DNA from: Pelagibacteraceae bacterium AG-422-N09
GTDB taxonomy: Bacteria > Pseudomonadota > Alphaproteobacteria > Pelagibacterales > AG-422-B15
Length of the DNA stretch: 64,000 nt
Reading direction: 5' to 3'
NCBI GenBank assembly: GCA_003213515.1
Contig: QCMV01000004.1
Location: 33,673-97,672 of the forward strand
A program made the position numbers and the translations under genes. Every line of letters starts with the position of its first letter. The stretch's first letter is position 1. The notes beneath the pieces are model-generated. The model did not search any database, was not told the DNA's origin, and saw only the letters and a list, made by a program, of their open reading frames with translations. Of this stretch, positions 8,433-17,177 are shown in pieces.

Positions 8433-8717
8433 ATGGTACAAAATGAAACTGGAATGTTTGTCATGCCATATAAAAAACTTGATAACAGCAAAACTGATAT
8501 GGACGAAGAGCTAGTAAATAAAATTAAGGAAATTTCAAAATTAAGAAAATCTATCTCAATAGATTTAAAAACCATCGCTTCAAAAACAAAAATCTCTACA
8601 AATCAACTAAAGAACATTGAGTCATTTAAATTCGATCGATTGCCTCCAAATCCAATGAGATCAGCTTTTATTGATCAGTATTGCACTGAAGTAGAAAAAC
8701 TTAATAAAATCTCTTAG
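8433..8717 (+). CDS. Small protein with RodZ-type helix-turn-helix domain
   Basis: With the ATG at 8433 (GGAG about 11 bases upstream) the product is 94 residues; an in-frame GTG at 8385 would place the start inside the upstream hairpin and is less likely. Residues about 28-90 match the HTH_25 pattern of RodZ: an LRKSISIDLKTIASKTKIS helix pair, the NIESFKFDRLPP turn and a final helix with AFIDQYCTEVE. Full RodZ proteins continue with a membrane span and periplasmic domain; this one stops right after the HTH. It may be a stand-alone DNA- or MreB-binding remnant. The 3' end overlaps the convergent HPP gene by 4 bp. Confidence 0.6.
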   Translation: MVQNETGMFVMPYKKLDNSKTDMDEELVNKIKEISKLRKSISIDLKTIASKTKISTNQLKNIESFKFDRLPPNPMRSAFIDQYCTEVEKLNKIS

Positions 8718-9169
8718 ATATAATTTCTCTTAAGAAGCCTGTTATACAAATAAGCAAAAACAACAATTATAAAAGCCCCAACAGCAACAGGTAAAAAAAC
8801 AAAGCTTATACTCTGGCCAGTTAATATTACAATTATTGGATTTGCTCCAGCTGGCGGATGCACGGTATTAGTTATCATCATTACAAATACAGCTAAAGCC
8901 ACTCCTAAGCCTAATGAGATAAATGTGTTACCAAGAAGATAGAAAATAATTACCCCAGACAGTGCTGATAGTATATGGCCAAGTATTAAATTTTTAGGTT
9001 TTGCTAGTGGGCTATCATAAACAGCCATGACTAAAACCATTGATGCGCCAAAGGGCGGTATAAGCCATATCGCACCTTCAATTGAAGAATTTAAATATGC
9101 TAAAAATCCTATACACACAAAAGCTCCTAATGAACTAAATAATGCATTGATCAAAGCTTGTTTATTCAT
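8714..9169 (-). CDS. HPP family membrane protein
   Basis: An integral membrane protein of 151 residues with four hydrophobic segments. The family's name motif is present in TNTVHPPAGANPII (about residues 100-113), preceded by WLIPPFGASMVLVMA, another conserved HPP segment. Some HPP proteins take part in nitrite transport, but most are uncharacterised and nothing nearby suggests a substrate. The ATG at 9169 lies only 14 bp from the divergent DUF2177 gene, so the two starts must share a very compact promoter or have promoters inside each other's coding sequence. Confidence 0.88.
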   Translation of the reverse strand: MNKQALINALFSSLGAFVCIGFLAYLNSSIEGAIWLIPPFGASMVLVMAVYDSPLAKPKNLILGHILSALSGVIIFYLLGNTFISLGLGVALAVFVMMITNTVHPPAGANPIIVILTGQSISFVFLPVAVGAFIIVVFAYLYNRLLKRNYI

Positions 9170-9183
9170 TAATTTAATTGTCT

Positions 9184-9582
9184 ATGATAAAACTCTATTT
9201 GACTACCCTATTTTACTTTTTGATAATCGATACAATCGGTATTCAAACATTTGTTGTACGTATTTATAATAAAAATCTTCCAGATAATCTAAAAATTAAT
9301 CTCGATATAACTTCCGCTGTAATTTTTTATCTAATATTTGTACTCGGGCTAGTTTATTTTGTGGTAGCTCCATTTAAGAATGCTTCTTTAACAAGTGTAA
9401 TAGTGCCAGCTGCTATGTATGGACTTGCTACTTACGCAACATATGCACTAACTGTAAAAGCGGTGTTTAATGTATTTAACTGGACTATTATTATTTCAGA
9501 TATTGCATGGGGTATGGCACTTTGTACTGCAATTTCACTACTGACTGTATATACAATCAGCAAAGTTGGATTTCTAAATTAA
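9184..9582 (+). CDS. DUF2177 family membrane protein
   Basis: A 132-residue protein with four predicted membrane segments. It matches the DUF2177 pattern: Y-L-T-T-L-F-Y-F-L-I-I-D at the start, a central AAMYGLATYATYALT helix and a final IISDIAWGMALC helix. The ATG at 9184 is preferred over an in-frame TTG at 9178 because the latter lies closer to the divergent HPP start. The function of the family is unknown. No operon partner is visible; a tRNA gene follows 43 bp downstream on the same strand. Confidence 0.82.
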   Translation: MIKLYLTTLFYFLIIDTIGIQTFVVRIYNKNLPDNLKINLDITSAVIFYLIFVLGLVYFVVAPFKNASLTSVIVPAAMYGLATYATYALTVKAVFNVFNWTIIISDIAWGMALCTAISLLTVYTISKVGFLN

Positions 9583-9625
9583 TTATTGTTTTAAATAATA
9601 AATTCAATAAATTAATTTCTTCAAG

Positions 9626-9717
<92 letters not shown>

Positions 9718-9727
9718 AGAATTTCTA

Positions 9728-10036
9728 TTAGCCTGCTCTATCAGACCTTTTTTGACCAAGACTAGCATCAACCCATGTTTCATCCATCACGCAAGATGCG
9801 GCATCACCTAAATCAAAAAATGCCTTCATTGCCTTACCCGTAGGCTCAGCTCCAATTCCCCATGAGCCTGTTTCAGCTTCAACTACGAATGCAACCATAT
9901 TTGGATTTGGCCAATAGAACTTTGCTGAATGAACTCCATCAGTACTTTTTGCAACCTTACACAAATTCAATGCAGCTGTTCCCAGTTTATCTCTGCTTGC
10001 ATTTTCTTGTCTTTCCCATTTGCTTATGTGTAACAT
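9728..10036 (-). CDS. Uncharacterised 102-residue protein
   Basis: I do not recognise the family. The protein has no signal peptide or membrane span and looks soluble. The pattern of a short start MLHISKWE, a central hydrophobic strand MVAFVVEAE and a late helix KAMKAFFDLGDAAS suggests a small alpha/beta fold, possibly of the dimeric ferredoxin-like barrel type; that is inference. The start at 10036 is well supported by AAAGGAGATCTT immediately upstream. It is probably transcribed alone from the region that carries the first copy of the AT-rich repeat (10100-10142). Its 3' end lies 12 bp from the tRNA. Confidence 0.6.
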   Translation of the reverse strand: MLHISKWERQENASRDKLGTAALNLCKVAKSTDGVHSAKFYWPNPNMVAFVVEAETGSWGIGAEPTGKAMKAFFDLGDAASCVMDETWVDASLGQKRSDRAG

Positions 10037-10099
10037 AAGATCTCCTTTGTAAACAAATTATTGATTGACTTTATGTTAAGTATGAAATTTGAGAGAGTA

Positions 10100-10142
10100 A
10101 TTAGTATATTTTAACACTAATACTTATGTATTAATATTTTAC
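10100..10142. repeat. AT-rich imperfect direct repeat, copy 1
   Basis: This 43-bp stretch aligns without gaps to 11898-11940, with about six mismatches by eye (around 86% identity). Shared core words are TATATTTTA, ACTTATGTA and TAATATTTTA. Copy 1 lies downstream of the GMC oxidoreductase and upstream of the minus-strand 102-residue gene, so it could be a shared promoter element or the scar of a duplication. Confidence 0.5.
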
Positions 10143-10153
10143 AATCTAAATAC

Positions 10154-11824
10154 TTACCTTTGATACATCTGATAGTTAGGACTTTGCCAAGTTTTTAATT
10201 CTATTCGAGGCAGAGGCTTATCACCCAATATATTGTCACTTATTTTTTCAGCAATCATAATTGTTGGTGCATTTGTATTTCCATTTGTCGCAAAAGGCAT
10301 AATCGAAGCATCAACAACACGTAAACTATTGAAACCATGAACTCTGCCTTGATTATCAACAACTGCATATTTATCTGTTTTTAGCCCCATGCGTGCCGTG
10401 CAACACAAGTGCCATTGACTCGTAATGTTGGAATTTAATTTTGCATCAAGTTCGTCATCTGATTTGTAGTTTTCACCAGGAAAGATTTCATCACCCTTTA
10501 TGTTTGAAAAAGCAGGTTGATTAAGTAGTTCGCGCGCCAAATGAATGCCCTTTCGTAACAATTCTCTATCACGTTTGTCTTTGAGATAATTAACAAGAAT
10601 GCGAGGCGGATCAGCAGGATTTTTTGATCGTAATTCGATCTTACCACGACTGTGAGTTCGCATCAAACCGACGTGAACTTGAAATGCATGTTCTTGAAGC
10701 AGTTCCCAACTATTGTCTTTCATGGCAATTGGTGAAATACATAATTGTAAGTCAGGGTACTCAACACCAGGTGCTGATCTAACACATGCAACAGTATCGA
10801 AATGATTAGATGCACACATACCCTCTTTAGTTAATAGCCATTGGATACCAGATCCTATACTACTTAATCTCTTTGTTTTTGGCCAAAGTGAAACAGGTTT
10901 TAAGCATTTATATTTCATAATAAAATCAGGATGATCTTGAAGATTTTGTCCAACACCCTGTAAATCAGCTAATGTATTAACTCCTATTGAATCTAAATGC
11001 TCTTTCGGCCCAATTCCTGAGAGCATGAGTATGTGTGGTGATCCAACTGCACCAGCACTCAGAATTACTTCTTTTTTTGCCTTTACATTTACTGTTTCAT
11101 TATTTTTATTTTTAAAACATATGCCTTCTGCTGTGTTATCTTTAAAATTTAAATTGCAAACAAGCGCATATGTTAAAATTGTTAAATTTTTTCTATTACG
11201 TATCGGATCAAGGTAACCCTTTGATGCACTCCATCGCTCACCGTTGAATACTGTCCGATCAAATATACCAAAACCTTCTTGGCAAAATCCGCTTATATCA
11301 TCTGTTTCTTTATACCCTGCTTCTTTTCCGGCATTAATAAAAGCCAGTGAAAGTGGGTCTTTGGGAATGCTTCTATGTACCTTTAATGGACCTGACTCAC
11401 CTCGAAAATCATCCCCTCCTCCACTGTAACATTCCATTTTCTTAAAATATGGCAAGACATCTGCGTATCCCCATCCATCGCATCCCATTTGTCTCCAACC
11501 CTCATAATCAAGTGTGTTTCCTCTTATATAGACCATTCCATTTATTGATGATGAGCCACCAATGGTTTTACCGCGGTCATGTTGAAGTTGACGACCATTT
11601 AGTTCGGGTTCTGGCTCACCTTTAAATGCCCAATTGTGTTTAGTACTTTTAAGATTCGATAAAACGGCAGCAGGCATCTTTAAGGTTAAGGATTTGTCTT
11701 CCCCGCCTGCTTCAAGAAGAAGGACAGTATTCTTTGAATTTGAGGTCAATCTATTCGCTAATACACAGCCAGCAGATCCAGCACCAACAATGATATAGTC
11801 GTATTCAGTATCGATTTTTACCAT
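10154..11824 (-). CDS. GMC family oxidoreductase (choline/alcohol dehydrogenase type)
   Basis: A flavoenzyme of 556 residues that oxidises an alcohol substrate. The N-terminal FAD loop IIVGAGSAGCVL (residues 11-22) is followed by LLLEAGG, the GKTIGGSSSINGMVY signature and the second GMC signature GAVGSPHILMLSGIGP. The C-terminal domain has the catalytic His472 in SQWHLCCTARMG and the NTNAPTIMIAEK end motif. Sequence features resemble BetA/AlkJ, but no betaine aldehyde dehydrogenase is adjacent, so choline is only one possibility. By eye it is somewhat richer in G and C than its neighbours. It is flanked by two similar AT-rich repeats and is divergent from an EamA transporter, a hint of a catabolic gene inserted as a cassette. 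Confidence 0.88.
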   Translation of the reverse strand: MVKIDTEYDYIIVGAGSAGCVLANRLTSNSKNTVLLLEAGGEDKSLTLKMPAAVLSNLKSTKHNWAFKGEPEPELNGRQLQHDRGKTIGGSSSINGMVYIRGNTLDYEGWRQMGCDGWGYADVLPYFKKMECYSGGGDDFRGESGPLKVHRSIPKDPLSLAFINAGKEAGYKETDDISGFCQEGFGIFDRTVFNGERWSASKGYLDPIRNRKNLTILTYALVCNLNFKDNTAEGICFKNKNNETVNVKAKKEVILSAGAVGSPHILMLSGIGPKEHLDSIGVNTLADLQGVGQNLQDHPDFIMKYKCLKPVSLWPKTKRLSSIGSGIQWLLTKEGMCASNHFDTVACVRSAPGVEYPDLQLCISPIAMKDNSWELLQEHAFQVHVGLMRTHSRGKIELRSKNPADPPRILVNYLKDKRDRELLRKGIHLARELLNQPAFSNIKGDEIFPGENYKSDDELDAKLNSNITSQWHLCCTARMGLKTDKYAVVDNQGRVHGFNSLRVVDASIMPFATNGNTNAPTIMIAEKISDNILGDKPLPRIELKTWQSPNYQMYQR

Positions 11825-11897
11825 AATAAATTACTTTTTTTATACTTCTCAATATTTTTTGACTAGCAAATTATTTAATATCAAATCTTATAGAACA

Positions 11898-11940
11898 ATT
11901 AATATATTTTATTACTAAAACTTATGTACTAATATTTTAT
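11898..11940. repeat. AT-rich imperfect direct repeat, copy 2
   Basis: Second copy of the 43-bp element at 10100-10142, same orientation. It sits directly before the EamA start codon (11943) and upstream of the divergent GMC gene. The two copies bracket the GMC gene and its upstream leader (about 1.8 kb). Confidence 0.5.
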
Positions 11941-11942
11941 TG

Positions 11943-12890
11943 ATGGCAAAAGAAAATAATTTTTTAGCAATAGCTTATATTTTAATGGGTATGACTGCAT
12001 TTGCGTTTCAAGATACTGCGGTAAGATTATTAGCTGTTGATATATCAATACTTCAGGTCATGTTTGCAAGAAGTGTCATTGCTATTGTTCTTCTTGTGCT
12101 ATTTTTTTATTTTACAGGCCAAAAACTTATTTGGACAACTCATTACCCAAAATTAACAATCTTTAGAACAATAATGTTTATTTTTGCGTTCGTATTTTAT
12201 TATATTGGTCTTGCGTACTTGTCTTTTGCAGTTACAACGGCTCTTTTTTTTACAGCACCATTCTTTATTACTATATTTTCATCTATTTTTCTGAGAGAAA
12301 AAGTTGGCATCATTAGATGGCTAACAATTATTTATGGTTTCGCAGGTGTAATGCTCATAGTTTCACCAGATTTTGAAACCATTAATATATTCATGATATT
12401 TCCAATACTATGTGCTGCAGGGTATTCTGGCAGTATGATTATAATAAAATATACATCAAATGAAGATAATGTTTACACGCAAACACTTCATGTATACATC
12501 GCTACTATAATTTTATGTCCCATAATTACCTATTCTGGATTTTATTTAGATATGGATAATTCTGGAAATGAAATTTTGGAATTTTTATTTAGATACTGGT
12601 CCTTCAATGACGCAACAACTCTCTTGATGTTATTTTTAGTTGGAGTTTGTGTAATTTTTGGTTTTGTATTTATTTTCAACGCATATCGATATGGTAAACC
12701 TTATATTGTTGCACCATTTGAGTATGTATTTTTAATTTGGGCCGTACTATTGGGATGGTTTATTTGGAGTGAAACTGTTTCATTGAGAACAATAATAGGA
12801 ATATTAATTATTGTTTCAGCAGGAATTTTTATTCTGTACAGAGAGAAAATAAAAGAACAAGAAATAACGACAGACCAACCACTAAGATAG
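11943..12890 (+). CDS. EamA/DMT family transporter
   Basis: A 315-residue inner-membrane protein with about ten hydrophobic segments arranged as two EamA repeats, as in drug/metabolite transporters (RhaT/YdcZ-like). The first repeat begins AIAYILMGMTAFAFQDTAVRLL and ends with the REKVGIIRWLTIIYGFAGV motif; the second ends with the WSETVSLRTIIGILIIVSAG motif. The ATG at 11943 is preferred to the in-frame TTG at 11940. The substrate is unknown. It is divergent from the GMC oxidoreductase, and a link between uptake/export and that enzyme is possible but not shown. Confidence 0.85.
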   Translation: MAKENNFLAIAYILMGMTAFAFQDTAVRLLAVDISILQVMFARSVIAIVLLVLFFYFTGQKLIWTTHYPKLTIFRTIMFIFAFVFYYIGLAYLSFAVTTALFFTAPFFITIFSSIFLREKVGIIRWLTIIYGFAGVMLIVSPDFETINIFMIFPILCAAGYSGSMIIIKYTSNEDNVYTQTLHVYIATIILCPIITYSGFYLDMDNSGNEILEFLFRYWSFNDATTLLMLFLVGVCVIFGFVFIFNAYRYGKPYIVAPFEYVFLIWAVLLGWFIWSETVSLRTIIGILIIVSAGIFILYREKIKEQEITTDQPLR

Positions 12891-12891
12891 C

Positions 12892-13377
12892 TTAGTCTCT
12901 AAAATTAATATATTGAAGAGGTAATTCTAACTTTAGCTCTTTAATTTTCGATATGGCTTCTTGTAAATTGTCTTTTTTTGCACCACTTATTCTAAGTTCA
13001 TTTCCTTGAATTTTTGCTTGCACTTTCAATTTTGATTCTTTGATTAATTTTGTAATTTTTTTACCCACTTCTTGATCAATACCTTCTAATAGATCGTAAT
13101 TTTGTCTGATTGTATTGCCAGATGCACTTTCAGATGATTTTAGTTTTATTACCTTTGGGTCAACGTTACGTTTTATTAAATTTGAAATTAGAATATCTAA
13201 TACCTGTTTAGCCTTCATTTCATCTTCAGATAATAAAATAACCCCTCCCTCAGTTCTCTCTAGCTTTGAAACAGAACCTTTAAAGTCATATCTCTGTCCA
13301 ATTTCCTTCATTGAATTAGATATAGCATTATCGACCTCCTGCATTTCAACTCTGCTAACAACATCGAAACTAGGCAC
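12892..13377 (-). CDS. yajQ: YajQ family nucleotide-binding protein
   Basis: A 161-residue cytoplasmic protein of the YajQ/UPF0234 family, some members of which bind cyclic di-GMP or nucleic acid. The conserved start PSFDVVSRVEMQEVDNA, the RYDFKGS motif, the EDEMKAKQV helix and the VRISGAKKDNLQ-like end (here LRISGAKKDNLQ) are all present. The start is GTG at 13377-13375, which overlaps the stop of the CoA-transferase gene as TAGTG. The two genes are therefore translationally coupled, although no functional link between them is known. Confidence 0.92.
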   Translation of the reverse strand: MPSFDVVSRVEMQEVDNAISNSMKEIGQRYDFKGSVSKLERTEGGVILLSEDEMKAKQVLDILISNLIKRNVDPKVIKLKSSESASGNTIRQNYDLLEGIDQEVGKKITKLIKESKLKVQAKIQGNELRISGAKKDNLQEAISKIKELKLELPLQYINFRD

Positions 13378-14510
13378 TATAATAGAACTCCTTTATTTTC
13401 TAATTCTTTAATTTGTTCCTCAGAAAAACCAATATCAAGCATTATGCTTTTGTTATCTTGACCAACTTCGGGTGCAGGAGATGGTTTCTCGGATGGCGTA
13501 GCACTAAAACGTGGTGCCGGTGATGGTTGGCGTACATCGTTAATATTGACAAAATTGTCACGCGCCTTCATGTGTTTATGATTGGCTGCCTCTTCGATAG
13601 AGAGAACTGGTGAATAACAAACATCAGACCCTTCAAAGATTTCATCCCATTCATCCCTTGTTTTAGTTTTAAATATTTCAGCTAATTTACTTTTCATATT
13701 ATCCCACTGATCTAATTGCATTTGATTTTTAAATTCATCACCAAGTTTTAATTTCTCAATTAAGAGTTGGTAAAATTGAGGTTCTAAAGAACCTATTGAG
13801 ACGTGCATGTTGTCTTTTGTCTCATAGACTTGATAAAAGGGCGCGCCACCATCAAATAAATTATTACCTCTATTATTTACATTCCATACTCCTGACTGAG
13901 ATAAACTATGAAATATTGATGTCAGCACTGAAACACCATCTATCATAGCGGCATCAACTACTTGTCCTTTACCCGTTCTATTCGCTGACAGTAAAGCTGC
14001 GCATACACCAAATGCAAGAAACATAGTACCTCCACCATAATCACCAATTAAATTGAGTGGTATTGATGGTTTATTTTCGCCCCAAATTGAATATAGAGCG
14101 CCCGCTAATGCGATATAATTAATATCGTGACCAGCTGCCTGTGCTAGCGGACCATTTTGACCCCAACCGGTAATTCTTCCATAAACTAACTTTTCATTTA
14201 GTTTTAAACATTCTTCAGGTCCAATCCCTAGTTTTTCAGTTACTCCTGGTCGATAACCTTCTATCAGCGCGTCTGCATTTTTTATTAATTTAAATAAAAC
14301 CTCTTTTGACTCGGGATCCTTTAGATTTAAACAAATTGATTTCTTACTTCTTCCTGTAATATCAAATTTTGGTTGTTGATTAGGCATAACAGTATTTTTT
14401 CTATCAACGCGAATTACTTCAGCACCAAGATCGGCAAACAACATTCCGCATAATGGCCCTGGCCCAATCCCTGACAATTCGATTATCTTATATCCAGCTA
14501 AAACACCCAT
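13377..14510 (-). CDS. CaiB/BaiF CoA-transferase family protein, alpha-methylacyl-CoA racemase type
   Basis: The likely start is ATG 14510 (377 residues, MGVLAGYKIIELSG), since the longer frame from 14543 would run into mfd and adds residues absent from the family. The sequence matches alpha-methylacyl-CoA racemases: GYRPGVTEKLGIGPEE (85-100), the catalytic His128 in GHDINYIALAG and Asp157 in IGDYGGGTMFLAFGV. Such enzymes epimerise 2-methyl-branched acyl-CoAs in the degradation of isoprenoid or branched fatty acids. This fits the AtuA-like and acyl-CoA genes elsewhere in the window. A CoA-transferase function remains an alternative. It follows mfd by 7 bp. Confidence 0.87.
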   Translation of the reverse strand: MGVLAGYKIIELSGIGPGPLCGMLFADLGAEVIRVDRKNTVMPNQQPKFDITGRSKKSICLNLKDPESKEVLFKLIKNADALIEGYRPGVTEKLGIGPEECLKLNEKLVYGRITGWGQNGPLAQAAGHDINYIALAGALYSIWGENKPSIPLNLIGDYGGGTMFLAFGVCAALLSANRTGKGQVVDAAMIDGVSVLTSIFHSLSQSGVWNVNNRGNNLFDGGAPFYQVYETKDNMHVSIGSLEPQFYQLLIEKLKLGDEFKNQMQLDQWDNMKSKLAEIFKTKTRDEWDEIFEGSDVCYSPVLSIEEAANHKHMKARDNFVNINDVRQPSPAPRFSATPSEKPSPAPEVGQDNKSIMLDIGFSEEQIKELENKGVLL

Positions 14511-14517
14511 GTTTCTA

Positions 14518-16884
14518 CTATAATGCCTGCAATTCCTTTGCAAAAGAAAAAGCTTTATATATTCGATCTTTATTTGATGTTTTTTGGTAATTATACACCA
14601 ATGTATGGTCTGATCTTAACTTTAAGTCATATTTATATTGAGACATAAATTCAACCAATTGGTCTGTTTTTTCAAAATGATTATTTTTAAATTTTATAGT
14701 TAAACCTTTATTTCCAATATCAAATTTTTCTATTTTCAATTGTTTACATATAATTCTTAGCTCAGTGATGTTATACAAATGTTCAACCTCTTTAGGTGCC
14801 TCGCCAAATCGCTCACTCATTTCATCCTTAATTTTGCTTAATTCCTCACTCGAACTTAAATAAGCAAGCTGACGGTAATAAAACAGTCTAGTGTTTAAAT
14901 TTGGCATATATTTTTCAGGTATTAAGACGCTTAAACCAAGATTTATTTGTGGAGACCACTCATTATCTACTGTCGATGTATCTGATTTTAATTCCAATAT
15001 CTTATCTTTTAACAATTTATGATAAAGTTCGAGACCAACTTCTCTAATATGTCCTGATTGAGCATCACCTATAATGTTTCCTGATCCTCGCATATCTAAA
15101 TCATGACTTGAAAGATTAAAACTTGAGCCTCTAGAGTTAAATTTTTTAAGAAGCATAAGTCTTTTATAGGCATTTTCAGTTATTCCATTGATGTCTTTAA
15201 CTGTATAAAAACAAAATGCTTCAATATTAGATCTGCCAATACGTCCTCTTAACTGATAAAGTTGGGATAATCCAAATTTATCAGAATTATGAATAATCAT
15301 TGTGTTAGTTTTCTGTAAATCCAGACCCGACTCGACAATTGTGGTACACAGTAATAGTTGAAATTCGTTGTTATAAAAGTCGATCATAGTATTTTTTAGG
15401 TTTTTGGACGGCATTTGACCGTGAGCAATTTGATATTTTACATTTGGAAGTTTACTTTTTAAAAAATCCTCAACTTCTGTTAATTCGTTGATTCTTGGGC
15501 AGACATAATACACCTGGCCATTACGACTTAATTCATATTCAATTGCAGAGATTATTTTTTCATCGTTAAAATCAATAACTTCAGTATTTATATTTTGCCT
15601 ATTTAATGGTGCAGTAGAAATAATTGACAAATCCCTAAGGCCTACAAGTGACATTTGTAACGTGCGTGGTATTGGCGTAGCTGTTAAAGCAAGAACATGT
15701 ACATTTGAACGCAATGACTTAATTTTTTCTTTTTGAGAAACTCCAAAGTGCTGCTCTTCATCAATAATAAGCATACCTAATTTTTTAAATTTAATTTTAC
15801 TGTTAAGAAGTGCATGTGTCCCAACAACTACATCACTTTCTCCACTATTAATTCTTTCAATAATTTTATTGTTTTCAGATGTTGAGTTTAATCTTGAGAT
15901 TTGATCTACTTTCAATGGAAAGTTTTTGAATCTTTTTGTAAAATTTTCATAGTGCTGACTACATAGTAATGTTGTTGGAACAATAAATGCTACTTGAGCA
16001 CCACTCATAGCTACATTGAACGCTCCTCTTAATGCAACTTCTGTCTTACCAAAACCAACATCACCGCATATCAAACGGTCCATTGGAAGTCCACTGTTTA
16101 GATCAAACAGTAATTCTGATGTCACGTTTGCTTGATCTTCGGTATCCTGAAATTCAAATTCATTTATAAAATTTGAATAATAAGGTTCTTGAACGGTATA
16201 TTTTGTCGCTTCTTTTAGAGATCTTTCTGCAGCAACTTTTATTAAATCTTCAGCAATTTCATTTATTTTATTTTTTGCGTTGGCTTTCCTAAATTGCCAA
16301 TTTGAACTTCCAAGTTTATCAATTTGAGCGAATTCACTATTCCCACCGTACTTTGATAAGAGTTCAATATTCTCAACAGGGACATAAAGTTTATCATTAT
16401 TGAAATATGTTATTTCAATGCAATCATGATCGTTTTCCAGGACAGTAACATTTTTTAATCCATTAAATTTTCCTATTCCATGATCAACATGAACAATTAG
16501 ATCATCTTGTTCAAAAGTACTGAGATCAGTTAAAAAAGTATCTGCTTTAATTGTGCGTTTACTTTGATTGAAAGAGAACTCATTAAAAGGTTTAATAATG
16601 AGCCTGAACAGACTTTGTATCGATTTTTGATTTTTAGGATTAAATTCTTCAAACTTTTCTATCTCATCACCAAATATATTAATACGAACCGGATTCTTAA
16701 AGTCTGTTGGAAAAATATCAATAACATCTCCTTTAACAGAAAACTCTCCATTTTCGCGAATTGAACTTACGCGCGCATAACCATTGGCAGATAAATAGTT
16801 AATTGTTCTTTCATAATCAAATTTTTCATCAATGTTGATATTTAAATTCTCATTAATTTGAGTCTTTAAGCGTGGTTTCGTCAT
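14518..16884 (-). CDS. mfd: Transcription-repair coupling factor Mfd, N-terminally compacted (788 residues)
   Basis: Mfd removes RNA polymerase stalled at lesions and recruits UvrA. Typical proteins have about 1150 residues; this has 788. Residues about 25-95 match the UvrB-like domain 2 (GYARVSSIRENGEFSVKGD.IDIFP, then FGDEIE), the UvrA-binding part. The sequence then jumps to the polymerase-interacting domain (VHVDHGIGKFNGL to NIELLSKYG, 128-180). Domains 1a, 1b and 3 appear missing. The motor is intact: Walker A GDVGFGKT at 274-281, DEEQ at 375-378 and QLYQLRGRIGR. The C-terminal domain 7 (TRCF) is present. The ATG overlaps the sdhE stop as ATGA, so the short form is not a frameshift product of a longer upstream frame. 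Confidence 0.93.
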   Translation of the reverse strand: MTKPRLKTQINENLNINIDEKFDYERTINYLSANGYARVSSIRENGEFSVKGDVIDIFPTDFKNPVRINIFGDEIEKFEEFNPKNQKSIQSLFRLIIKPFNEFSFNQSKRTIKADTFLTDLSTFEQDDLIVHVDHGIGKFNGLKNVTVLENDHDCIEITYFNNDKLYVPVENIELLSKYGGNSEFAQIDKLGSSNWQFRKANAKNKINEIAEDLIKVAAERSLKEATKYTVQEPYYSNFINEFEFQDTEDQANVTSELLFDLNSGLPMDRLICGDVGFGKTEVALRGAFNVAMSGAQVAFIVPTTLLCSQHYENFTKRFKNFPLKVDQISRLNSTSENNKIIERINSGESDVVVGTHALLNSKIKFKKLGMLIIDEEQHFGVSQKEKIKSLRSNVHVLALTATPIPRTLQMSLVGLRDLSIISTAPLNRQNINTEVIDFNDEKIISAIEYELSRNGQVYYVCPRINELTEVEDFLKSKLPNVKYQIAHGQMPSKNLKNTMIDFYNNEFQLLLCTTIVESGLDLQKTNTMIIHNSDKFGLSQLYQLRGRIGRSNIEAFCFYTVKDINGITENAYKRLMLLKKFNSRGSSFNLSSHDLDMRGSGNIIGDAQSGHIREVGLELYHKLLKDKILELKSDTSTVDNEWSPQINLGLSVLIPEKYMPNLNTRLFYYRQLAYLSSSEELSKIKDEMSERFGEAPKEVEHLYNITELRIICKQLKIEKFDIGNKGLTIKFKNNHFEKTDQLVEFMSQYKYDLKLRSDHTLVYNYQKTSNKDRIYKAFSFAKELQAL

Positions 16885-17144
16885 TTTTTAAGCATTGTAA
16901 AATCTTTGAGTAATTGCATGACGCGATTGTCAATTTCTTTTGGAATAGTTACCTTATCTAGCGCATATCGATATATGTCATTATCATCAAGCTCTAATAT
17001 AGTCTCTAACATTTGAAGCTCACCTTCATTAAATAATTTGATATATTTCTCAACAAAAGATCCTAGGAGAATATCCATTTCCTTTGACCCCCGATGTGAG
17101 GATTTGAACTGAAGTTTTTTTTGAAGTGTATGTAAATCGTTCAT
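16881..17144 (-). CDS. sdhE: Succinate dehydrogenase flavinylation factor SdhE
   Basis: A small cytoplasmic protein of 87 residues that helps attach FAD to the succinate dehydrogenase flavoprotein. The defining RGxxE motif is present as HRGSKEMD (17-24), followed by the helical LLGSFVEKYIKLFNEGEL and the LELDDNDIYRYAL end segment typical of the family. Gene order sdhE-mfd opposite recG is common in alphaproteobacteria. The start at 17144 lies 33 bp from the divergent recG start. No sdh genes are in the window. Confidence 0.93.
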   Translation of the reverse strand: MNDLHTLQKKLQFKSSHRGSKEMDILLGSFVEKYIKLFNEGELQMLETILELDDNDIYRYALDKVTIPKEIDNRVMQLLKDFTMLKK

Positions 17145-17177
17145 ATTTTTTTTATCGATCTTTGATACAATACATAT

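Noticed and set aside
14511..14543. N-terminal extension of the CoA-transferase
   Set aside because: It would add residues absent from the family and overlap mfd; the ATG at 14510 matches the family start.
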